Of a DNA stretch of 6,458 nucleotides, positions 1 through 5,084 are shown one piece after another. This DNA is from Rhodoferax sp. (GTDB lineage Bacteria; Pseudomonadota; Gammaproteobacteria; Burkholderiales; Burkholderiaceae_C): assembly GCA_028711355.1 (NCBI GenBank), contig JAQTSL010000216.1, forward strand, positions 1 to 6,458. The letters run 5' to 3'. The position numbers and the translations under genes were made by a program. The number at the start of each line of letters is the position of its first letter. Within the stretch, counting starts at the first letter, position 1. Under the pieces are notes generated by a model, which saw nothing but the letters and a program-made list of their open reading frames with translations, searched no databases and was not told where the DNA came from.

Positions 1-232
1 CGACCGCCTGCGCGTCGTCACTCAAAGCCTGCGTCGCAACCTGCGCCACCTCGACCCCAGCCACGCGCGGGCCCGACGCAGAGGCAGCGCCAGCTTTGCT
101 GCCGCCAGCAGCCGCCGACACTTCACGTGGCCCTGCTGGCCCGGACTGGACCCACCAGGCCAATGCAGCGGCAAGCGCAATAGTCGCAACCGCGACGACG
201 GAATAAGTTAACCTGAAAGAACGGGTTGTCAT
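1..232 (-). CDS. RND efflux periplasmic adaptor subunit, N-terminal fragment
   Basis: Reading the minus strand from an ATG at 232-230 gives 77 residues open to the window edge. They begin MTTRSFRLTYSVVAVA, followed by a hydrophobic stretch (about residues 7-25, ending AAALAWWV) that would be an uncleaved inner-membrane anchor or signal peptide. A low-complexity Ala/Gly/Ser linker follows, then GVEVAQVATQALSDDAQAV. That last block matches the opening of the membrane-fusion (HlyD/AcrA-type) adaptors of RND pumps, where a V-V-A-x-V-x-x-x-x-L strand precedes the biotinyl-lipoyl-like domain. Such proteins link an inner-membrane RND pump to an outer-membrane channel. The lipoyl, hairpin and beta-barrel domains are outside the window, so the substrate cannot be guessed. 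No good Shine-Dalgarno precedes the ATG, which lies inside an inverted repeat. The family call is inferred from a short segment only. Confidence 0.72.
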   Translation of the reverse strand, partial: MTTRSFRLTYSVVAVATIALAAALAWWVQSGPAGPREVSAAAGGSKAGAASASGPRVAGVEVAQVATQALSDDAQAV

Positions 233-300
233 ACCGGGCCACGACCCGGTATCCATGACTCCAGGCTGCACTGGATGGCGGGTCGGTGCCCGCAATGACA
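227..300. repeat. 74-bp imperfect inverted repeat (dispersed-palindrome type)
   Basis: Arms of 29 nt (227-255 and 272-300) match at 23 of 29 positions when one is reverse-complemented, around a 16-nt centre. Each arm starts TGTCAT and carries the pieces CGGGC, GACCCG and ATCCA in order. The mismatches fall in adjacent pairs, so the stem would be interrupted by small internal loops. The layout resembles palindromic elements scattered between genes in many proteobacteria, but its copy number cannot be seen here. The left end (TGTCAT) supplies, on the minus strand, the ATG of the efflux adaptor. Confidence 0.85.
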
Positions 301-357
301 TCTGTCTTTTATGTTTCGGAGTGACTTCGCTGCCACGAAAGTTAATTTGCTTGCCAT
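229..357 (-). other. Possible 42-codon upstream ORF, ATGA overlap with adaptor start
   Basis: An ATG at 357-355 opens a 42-codon frame (begins MASKLTFVAAKSLRN) whose second half is a translation of the inverted repeat. Its TGA (231-229) overlaps the adaptor ATG (232-230) in an ATGA arrangement, as in translationally coupled pairs. There is no visible Shine-Dalgarno before it and the repeat-derived half is rich in Cys, His, Arg and Pro, so it is probably not a functional protein. It would matter only if translation through it opened the hairpin over the downstream start. Confidence 0.15.
308..336 (-). promoter_or_regulatory. Candidate sigma70 promoter for the efflux adaptor
   Basis: On the minus strand GTGGCA (336-331) and CATAAA (313-308) are separated by 17 nt. 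Each matches 4 of 6 consensus bases. Transcription would start near 301, immediately before the 74-bp inverted repeat, so the leader would be almost entirely that hairpin. The boxes are weak and could be chance; the gene might instead be reached from rnhA. Confidence 0.25.
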
Positions 358-367
358 GATAAAAGTG

Positions 368-832
368 CTACTTTAACGGGTAATTCTGGCCGAGCGCCAA
401 CGCAACCCCCTGGTTGGCCAGCTCGTCGGCGCGTTCGTTGCCGGGGTCCCCGTTGTGGCCCCGCACCCAGCGCCACCCAATCTGGTGACCACCGGTGTTG
501 ACCAAGGCATCGAGCCGTTGCCAAAGATCGACGTTTTTCACCGGCTCTTTGGCCGCGGTTCGCCAGCCGCGCGCCTTCCAGCCGGGCAGCCATTCGGTCA
601 TACCCTTCAGAACGTACTGACTGTCCACGTGCAGCACCACCTGGCTTGGGCGCTTGAGCGCCGACAGTGCCTCAATCACCGCCGTCATTTCCATGCGGTT
701 GTTGGTGGTGCCCAGCTCGCCACCAAAAAGTTCTTTTTGCACTCCAGATGATGTGAGCAGCACGCCCCAGCCGCCCGGCCCCGGATTGCCCTTGCAGGCG
801 CCATCGGTATAAATGTCAATCGTGTTCGCCAA
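368..832 (-). CDS. rnhA: Ribonuclease HI
   Basis: This 154-residue protein is a complete bacterial RNase HI, which cuts the RNA strand of RNA-DNA hybrids in the cytoplasm (R-loops, primer removal). The catalytic carboxylates are visible: D10 in YTDGAC, E48 in NNRMEMTA, D70 in HVDSQY, and D136 in NERADELA, with the conserved His at 126 in VRGHNG. The handle region (LPGWKARGW) is present and the length is normal. The start is TTG at 832-830: AAAGGA (844-839) lies 6 nt upstream, and this start puts D10 at its usual number; the nearby ATG at 839 is out of frame. It follows the yafS-like gene on the same strand, as in E. coli, but dnaQ does not come next. The upstream gap is filled with hairpin repeats, which could affect read-through from the methyltransferase. 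Confidence 0.97.
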   Translation of the reverse strand: MANTIDIYTDGACKGNPGPGGWGVLLTSSGVQKELFGGELGTTNNRMEMTAVIEALSALKRPSQVVLHVDSQYVLKGMTEWLPGWKARGWRTAAKEPVKNVDLWQRLDALVNTGGHQIGWRWVRGHNGDPGNERADELANQGVALALGQNYPLK

Positions 833-844
833 AATCCATCCTTT
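833..844 (-). promoter_or_regulatory. Shine-Dalgarno deciding the TTG start of rnhA
   Basis: The minus strand reads AAAGGATGGATT directly before the TTG at 832-830. GGA ends 6 nt from the start codon, a normal spacing. No in-frame ATG or GTG lies in the codons immediately upstream, which supports initiation at TTG. Confidence 0.6.
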
Positions 845-847
845 GAG

Positions 848-963
848 ACCTTGCGGGTCAGATCAACAATTGCGAAGCAATTTTGCTCTGACCCCAACTG
901 ATTAAACCTTGCGGGTCAGCTCAACAATTGCCAAGCAATTTTGCTCTGACCCCAACTGATTAA
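848..963. repeat. Two tandem copies of a 58-bp hairpin repeat
   Basis: Units 848-905 and 906-963 follow each other without a gap and differ at only 2 of 58 positions (A/C after GGGTCAG, and G/C in the loop). Each is itself an inverted repeat. In unit 1 GGGTCAGA (855-862) pairs with TCTGACCC (887-894), and inside that AATTGC (868-873) pairs with GCAATT (877-882) around a 3-nt loop. The GGGTCAGA/TCTGACCC signature resembles REP-type elements linked to IS200-like REP-associated transposases in Betaproteobacteria (recalled, not checked). No transposase gene is present here. The second unit supplies the methyltransferase stop codon (962-960) and the first ends just upstream of the rnhA ribosome-binding site. 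Confidence 0.93.
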
Positions 964-1748
964 ACCACTTTTTTGCTTGTAGCCCTTGTATAGCTTGCGC
1001 TATTAGCTACTGAAACAGAAGTATTTACAAGCCGCCTGACCGGTTTGAAACCCGGGTTGAGCAGCGTCATGCTGGGCACCCGTTTAACCGCTGTGAGCAT
1101 ATAAGCTGACCCCAGGAACGGCCACGAGCGCTGACCGACCTGGTCGATCCAGGCAAAGCGATCCAGCCACGCCTGGCTGGAAAACGCTGGCCGATAACAA
1201 CCAAATTGGCCCGCTTCGATCTCAAGATTGAGCAAGCGCAGCCAGTCGCGCAGCCTCAAATAGCCAATGAAATCACCGGCCTGTGGCAAAAACAGGCGAC
1301 TGCGCCCGAGCCAGCGGTACCAATGGGCGCGGCGCTGGCGAAAGCCCCACAAACTGACCGGGTTCAGACCGCAGATCACCACCCGGCCTTCGGGCATCAG
1401 CACCCGCTCGACCTCGCGCAACGCCCCATGCGGATCGGGTGTGAGTTCCAGCGCGTGCGGCAACACCACCAGATCCAGGCTGTTGGCGGCAAATGGCAAC
1501 GCGCAGTATTCGGTGACCAGCGACACATCTTTTTGCTGCGCAGCCTCGGCCGGTGAATGGGTGGCCAGCCAGCGATGCGGCATCCGGTTGGCGCGCAGCG
1601 CGTCGAGCTCGGGCAGACCCAGTTGCAGCGCGTGAAAGCCAAACAAGTTGGCCACCGTCGCGTCGATCTGGGCCTGCTCCCACGCCAGCAGGTATTGACC
1701 CGGCGGCGTGGCCAGCCATTTGTCCATCCCTATAATTTGATCGGTCAT
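960..1748 (-). CDS. YafS-like SAM-dependent methyltransferase
   Basis: The 262-residue protein resembles E. coli YafS and its Burkholderiales relatives, predicted class I methyltransferases of unknown substrate. Visible family blocks are LFGFHALQLG (residues 35-44), LPFAANSLDLVVLPHALE (84-101, the post-I/motif II area), DPHGALREVERVLMPEGRVV (105-124), and GLNPVSLWGFRQ (127-138), then RDWLRLLNLEIE. A canonical glycine-rich motif I is not obvious, as in YafS itself. The start is taken as ATG 1748-1746, with GGAA (1760-1757) 8 nt before it; an in-frame TTG at 1781 and an ATG at 1727 are alternatives. The ATG overlaps the divergent gloB ATG. The C-terminal 16 or so residues are encoded by repeat DNA and the stop lies in the tandem 58-bp repeat, so the tail is probably not ancestral. 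Its place between gloB and rnhA matches E. coli. Confidence 0.87.
   Translation of the reverse strand: MTDQIIGMDKWLATPPGQYLLAWEQAQIDATVANLFGFHALQLGLPELDALRANRMPHRWLATHSPAEAAQQKDVSLVTEYCALPFAANSLDLVVLPHALELTPDPHGALREVERVLMPEGRVVICGLNPVSLWGFRQRRAHWYRWLGRSRLFLPQAGDFIGYLRLRDWLRLLNLEIEAGQFGCYRPAFSSQAWLDRFAWIDQVGQRSWPFLGSAYMLTAVKRVPSMTLLNPGFKPVRRLVNTSVSVANSASYTRATSKKVV
966..1010. repeat. TAGC/GCTA palindromic element inside a gene 3' end
   Basis: The plus strand shows an AT-rich stretch with TAGC (980-983) and GCTA (999-1002) as matched ends around a CTTG-containing core, followed by TTAGCTAC. It resembles small intergenic palindromes common in Comamonadaceae genomes; this is from memory and the family is variable. 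On the minus strand it is translated as the last 16 or so residues of the methyltransferase (ANSASYTRATSKKVV). Confidence 0.5.
1709..1736 (+). promoter_or_regulatory. Candidate gloB-mltD promoter with near-leaderless start
   Basis: A perfect TATAAT (1731-1736) ends 10 nt before the gloB ATG. TGGCCA (1709-1714) lies 16 nt upstream as a 4-of-6 match to the -35 box. Transcription would begin near 1742-1744, leaving only about 3-5 nt of leader, which agrees with the lack of a Shine-Dalgarno before gloB. The site lies inside the 5' coding part of the divergent methyltransferase gene. Confidence 0.4.
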
Positions 1749-2514
1749 GACCTTAGTTCCACTGCCCGCTTTCAACGACAACTACATCTGGATGCTGCAC
1801 GACGGCCAGCGTGCCCTGGTGGTGGACCCGGGCGACCCGCAGGTGGTGTTTGAGGCACTTGAACGCACCTCGCTCCAACTGCAAGCCATTCTAGTCACGC
1901 ACCACCATCACGACCATACCGGCGGCGTCAACCAGCTTCGCAAAACAACTGCAGCGCAAGTGTATGGCCCGGCCCATGAAAACGTGCCGCAGCCGCTGCA
2001 AGGCATGAAAGACGGCGACGTACTCGACGTTCTAGGCTGGCACTTTACCGTGCTGGACGTTCCGGGCCACACCGCCGGACACATTGCTTTTTACAGCAAG
2101 CCAGCCGGGCAGGAGCCACTTGTTTTTTGCGGTGACACCTTGTTTAGCGCGGGTTGCGGTCGGCTTTTTGAAGGATCACCGGCACAAATGCTGAACTCGC
2201 TGACACGCTTGGCGGCTTTGCCCGACGCCACGCGGGTTTGCTGTGCCCACGAATACACCGAAAGCGGCCTGCTGTTTGCGCACGCGGTTGAGCCGGCCAA
2301 TCTGGCGGTGACCGAGCACCAACGGCGCGTTGCCTCCTGGCGCGCCAACCACCAACCGAGCCTGCCATCGACGATTGGGCTGGAAAAATCCATTAACCCG
2401 TTTCTGCGCACCCGTCAACCCGACGTGGTTGCAGCCGCGCGGCATTTTGACGCCTCGGTGCACACTGAAACCGACGTTTTTACCGCCATCCGCACCTGGA
2501 AAAATCAGTTTTGA
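1747..2514 (+). CDS. gloB: Hydroxyacylglutathione hydrolase (glyoxalase II)
   Basis: This 255-residue metallo-beta-lactamase-fold enzyme hydrolyses S-D-lactoylglutathione to D-lactate and glutathione, the second step of methylglyoxal detoxification in the cytoplasm. It opens with the family-typical VPLPAFNDNYIWML. The binuclear metal site is complete: T51-H-H-H-H-D-H57 gives the THxHxDH motif (H52, H54, D56, H57), with H108 in VPGHTAGH, D130 in CGDTLF and H168 in AHEYT. The C-terminal glutathione-binding part (SINPFLR, residues 215-221) is intact and the length is usual. The ATG at 1747 shares two bases with the opposite methyltransferase ATG within the 10-bp palindrome GGTCATGACC (1743-1752). 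No Shine-Dalgarno is seen. The 3' end overlaps the mltD start by 4 nt, suggesting cotranscription and translational coupling. Confidence 0.97.
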   Translation: MTLVPLPAFNDNYIWMLHDGQRALVVDPGDPQVVFEALERTSLQLQAILVTHHHHDHTGGVNQLRKTTAAQVYGPAHENVPQPLQGMKDGDVLDVLGWHFTVLDVPGHTAGHIAFYSKPAGQEPLVFCGDTLFSAGCGRLFEGSPAQMLNSLTRLAALPDATRVCCAHEYTESGLLFAHAVEPANLAVTEHQRRVASWRANHQPSLPSTIGLEKSINPFLRTRQPDVVAAARHFDASVHTETDVFTAIRTWKNQF

Positions 2515-4028
2515 ATGCTTTTATCCGAATTCTTCTGCTCACCTGTGTCGTCTGGGTCAGTGGCTGTGCCAGCATCAACCCATCGTCGAGTGCGACTGCT
2601 CAGGAGCAGCCCGATTACGCGCTGGCCCGCTCCGACGCCCATAGGGGGGACACCGAAGCCAACGCACCGGGCTTGCACCCTCCGGTGTATCCAAGCGAAG
2701 GCCTGCGCCCGCTAACTGGCCTGGAACTTGGCAGCCAGCCGGTCCACGCCTTGACGCCACCGGCCGACATCTGGGAACGTATCCGTCGCGGCTTTGCCAT
2801 GCCTGACCTGCAGGACGAGCTGGTCAGCGAGCGGGAACAGTGGTATGCAACGCGCCCCGACTACGTGCAGCGCATGACCGAGCGCGGCAGTAAATATCTT
2901 TTTTACATCGTCGAAGAGATTGAACGCCGTCGCATGCCGTCCGAGCTGGCGCTGCTGCCGTTCATCGAAAGCGCCTTCAACCCACAGGCCATCTCCAGCG
3001 CCAAAGCCGCGGGTATGTGGCAGTTCATGCCCGCTACCGGCCGCGTATTTGATTTGCGGCAAAACATGTTTCGTGATGACCGCCGCGACGTGCTGGCTTC
3101 CACCCGCGCCGCGCTGGACTACCTGGAAAAACTTTACGCCATGTTCGGCGACTGGCAGTTGGCGCTGGCGGCCTATAACTGGGGCGAAGGCAGCGTTGGC
3201 CGCGCGATTGCCAAGAATCAGAAAGCCGGCCTGGGTACCGGTTACCCCGACCTGAAGATGCCAGCAGAAACACGGCTGTACGTGCCCAAACTACAGGCGG
3301 TTAAAAATCTTGTCGCCGCGCCACAAAAATTTGGCCTGATGCTGCCCGACATCGGCAACCATCCGTATTTTCAGACGGTTGACATTCGCCACGACATCGA
3401 CGTCGCGCTGGCGGCCCGGCTGGCCGAGGTGTCGCTTGACGATTTCAAAGCGCTCAACCCGCAGTTGTCACGGCCGGTGTTGCTGGCCGCCGGTACGCCG
3501 CAAATTTTGCTGCCCTGGGACAACGCAACCATTTTTGATGTCAATCTGCAAGCCTACCGCGGTGATCAGTTGGCCAGTTGGACCGCCTGGACCGCGCCAA
3601 AAACGCTCAAACCGGCCGAGGCGGCCAAGCGGGTCGGCATGTCTGAGGCTGAACTGCGCGAAGTCAATCACATCCAGGGCCGTATGCTGATTAGCGCTGG
3701 CTCGACCCTGCTGGTGCGCCGCAGCGACAACACCAGCCAGGACGTCAGCCGGCACATTGCCAACAACGCCAGCCTGCATCTTGCGCCCGAAGTCAGCCTG
3801 CGCAAAGTGGTGGTGAAAGCCAAAAAGAAAGACAGTATCCAGGCGCTGGCCAAACGTTACCGCGTCAGCGCCGATCAGGTGGCGCAATGGAATGGGATGG
3901 CGGCCACGTCGGCACTTCAGACCGGGCAGAAAATCGTGCTCTATCTACCCGCAAAAACGCCCCAAAAAGCCAGCCAATTGACCCGGCGCAAGACCCCCGC
4001 CAAAAAATCGAAACTGGCGCGGCAATAA
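2511..4028 (+). CDS. mltD: MltD-like membrane-bound lytic murein transglycosylase, LysM repeats
   Basis: The 505-residue lipoprotein would cleave peptidoglycan glycan strands to 1,6-anhydromuramyl products at the outer membrane. A signal peptide ends in a lipobox V-S-G-C19; Ala at +2 favours outer-membrane sorting. The SLT domain (about 140-270) has the catalytic Glu153 in PFIESAFNP, GMWQFMPATG from residue 168, and AAYNWGEG at 220-227. Three LysM-like segments follow at roughly 290-339, 352-403 and 430-481; the last is clearest (IQALAKRYRVSADQVAQWNG). The Lys/Arg-rich tail may bind the wall. The start is TTG at 2511, overlapping the gloB TGA as TTGA; an ATG at 2515 is out of frame. Starting at TTG gives a proper signal peptide (MNAFIRILLLTC). 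gloB and mltD are neighbours in E. coli too. The gene is convergent with recR, 26 bp away, with no evident terminator between. Confidence 0.93.
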   Translation: MNAFIRILLLTCVVWVSGCASINPSSSATAQEQPDYALARSDAHRGDTEANAPGLHPPVYPSEGLRPLTGLELGSQPVHALTPPADIWERIRRGFAMPDLQDELVSEREQWYATRPDYVQRMTERGSKYLFYIVEEIERRRMPSELALLPFIESAFNPQAISSAKAAGMWQFMPATGRVFDLRQNMFRDDRRDVLASTRAALDYLEKLYAMFGDWQLALAAYNWGEGSVGRAIAKNQKAGLGTGYPDLKMPAETRLYVPKLQAVKNLVAAPQKFGLMLPDIGNHPYFQTVDIRHDIDVALAARLAEVSLDDFKALNPQLSRPVLLAAGTPQILLPWDNATIFDVNLQAYRGDQLASWTAWTAPKTLKPAEAAKRVGMSEAELREVNHIQGRMLISAGSTLLVRRSDNTSQDVSRHIANNASLHLAPEVSLRKVVVKAKKKDSIQALAKRYRVSADQVAQWNGMAATSALQTGQKIVLYLPAKTPQKASQLTRRKTPAKKSKLARQ

Positions 4029-4054
4029 CGCAACGCTGACCCGTCCCCGTGCCG

Positions 4055-4642
4055 TCAACGCCGGTCGGCCAGCGCGTGGGCAATCGTGCCCAAATCAACA
4101 TATTCAAGCTCACTGCCGACCGGCACACCACGCGCCAGCCGGGTCAACTGCACGCCGCGGTCTTTCAGACCTTCGCTGATGACGTGCGCGGTGGCTTCAC
4201 CCTCGGCGGTGAAATTGGTCGCCAGGATCACTTCTTGTACGGTGCCGTCCAGCGCCCGGTCAAATAACTGGCGCAGCCCGATGTCACGCGGCCCAACACC
4301 ATCGAGCGGGCTGATTTTGCCCATCAGCACAAAATACAGACCGCGAAACGCGCCGGTACGCTCCAGCGCCGCCTGATCGGCCGGGGTTTCCACCACGCAC
4401 AGCTTGCTGGCGTCACGTCGTGGGTCCTGACAGGTGTCGCACAGCGCATTTTCAGTAAACGTGTGGCAGCGCTGGCAGTGCACAATCTGCTCGGCCGCCA
4501 CTTTCAAGGCCATGGCCAATCGCAAAGCCGCCGGGCGATCGTGCTGCAGCAGGTGAAACGCCATGCGCTGCGCCGATTTGACGCCGACACCGGGCAGGCA
4601 ACGCAGCGACTGGACCAGCGCCTCAAGCGCGTGCGAACTCAT
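4055..4642 (-). CDS. recR: Recombination mediator protein RecR
   Basis: The 195-residue protein is a full-length RecR, which forms a ring clamp and with RecO (and RecF) loads RecA on SSB-coated gapped DNA. It shows the N-terminal helix-hairpin-helix region (SLRCLPGVGVKSAQRMAFHL, residues 12-31), a four-cysteine zinc finger (C56, C59, C68, C71 in CQRCHTFTENALCDTC), a Toprim domain starting near CVVETPADQ (82-90) with GLYFVLMGKISPLDGVGP, and the C-terminal Walker B-like segment RGVPVGSELEYVDLGTIAHAL. The ATG start at 4642 gives MSSHALEALVQSL, a normal beginning, although no clear Shine-Dalgarno is seen. It lies 27 bp downstream of ybaB on the same strand and is probably the last gene of a dnaX-ybaB-recR operon. 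Confidence 0.97.
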   Translation of the reverse strand: MSSHALEALVQSLRCLPGVGVKSAQRMAFHLLQHDRPAALRLAMALKVAAEQIVHCQRCHTFTENALCDTCQDPRRDASKLCVVETPADQAALERTGAFRGLYFVLMGKISPLDGVGPRDIGLRQLFDRALDGTVQEVILATNFTAEGEATAHVISEGLKDRGVQLTRLARGVPVGSELEYVDLGTIAHALADRR

Positions 4643-4669
4643 GAACCGGGCAAGCCGTCAACGTCGCGA

Positions 4670-5002
4670 TCAAAACGGAAACTTCATGCCACCGGGTAAC
4701 CCCGGCATACCGGCAGTGAGCTTGCCCAGTTTCGCGCTGGAGGTGTCTTCAGCCTTGCGCAACGCGGCGTTGAAAGCGGCCGCCACCAGATCTTCGAGCA
4801 TATCCTTGTCGTCGGCCAACAGACTGGGGTCGATCTCGACCCGGCGCACCTCGTGCTTGCAGGTCATGGTGACCTTGACCAGGCCAGCGCCCGATTCACC
4901 CGTAACCTCGACGCTACCCAATTCTTCCTGGGCCTTTTTCAGGTTCTCTTGCATCGCTTGGGCCTGCTTCATCAGACCGGCCAGTTGACCTTTGTTGAAC
5001 AT
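4670..5002 (-). CDS. ybaB: YbaB/EbfC family nucleoid-associated DNA-binding protein
   Basis: This 110-residue protein has the family layout: an N-terminal helix rich in Met, Gln and Lys (LMKQAQAMQENLKKAQEEL), a beta-sheet core (VEVTGESGAGLVKVTMTCKHEVRRVEIDPSLL), a second helix (DKDMLEDLVAAAFNAALRKAED), and a flexible Gly/Pro/Met-rich tail ending GGMKFPF. Relatives form tweezer-like dimers that bind DNA and associate with the nucleoid; the exact role is unsettled. A good ribosome-binding site, GAAGGA, precedes the ATG. Its position between dnaX and recR is the widely conserved one. Confidence 0.95.
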   Translation of the reverse strand: MFNKGQLAGLMKQAQAMQENLKKAQEELGSVEVTGESGAGLVKVTMTCKHEVRRVEIDPSLLADDKDMLEDLVAAAFNAALRKAEDTSSAKLGKLTAGMPGLPGGMKFPF

Positions 5003-5007
5003 GAGGG

Positions 5008-5014
5008 TTCCTTC
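5008..5014 (-). promoter_or_regulatory. Strong Shine-Dalgarno of ybaB
   Basis: GAAGGA (5014-5009, minus strand) lies 6 nt before the ATG at 5002-5000. It is the clearest ribosome-binding site in the window and fixes the ybaB start. Confidence 0.75.
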
Positions 5015-5084
5015 ATTAAAAACGGGTTAAAAGTGTCGTAGCAAAAATCGGCGCCCCCGCCAACGCGGTGCCCGCAGCGGTTGA

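Noticed and set aside
848..963. Tandem repeat considered as a CRISPR array
   Set aside because: The two 58-bp units abut directly, with no spacers, and each is a long self-complementary hairpin.
1273..1719. Minus-strand alternative frame (148 codons) within the methyltransferase
   Set aside because: It is an Arg/Gly/Ala-rich frame-shifted reading of the real gene, which has the recognisable YafS-like blocks.
1695..1736. TTGACC (1695-1700) as the -35 box for TATAAT at 1731
   Set aside because: The spacing is 30 nt, far from the 16-18 nt needed; TGGCCA at 1709-1714 fits better.
1749..1781. Upstream TTG (1781) as the methyltransferase start
   Set aside because: It would add 11 residues overlapping gloB with no ribosome-binding site, whereas an ATG at 1748 is available.
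4029..4054. Terminator between convergent mltD and recR
   Set aside because: The 26-bp gap has no stem of useful length and no T run on either strand.
4563..4988. Plus-strand open frame (141 codons) across recR and ybaB
   Set aside because: It is antisense to two conserved genes and composed of low-complexity Ser/Arg/Ala residues with no ribosome-binding site.
5003..5084. Terminator or attenuator between dnaX and ybaB
   Set aside because: On the minus strand GGCACC/GGCGCC could pair with one mismatch ahead of a five-T run, but the stem is short and the loop long. The conserved dnaX-ybaB-recR order argues for read-through, so it was not listed as a feature.
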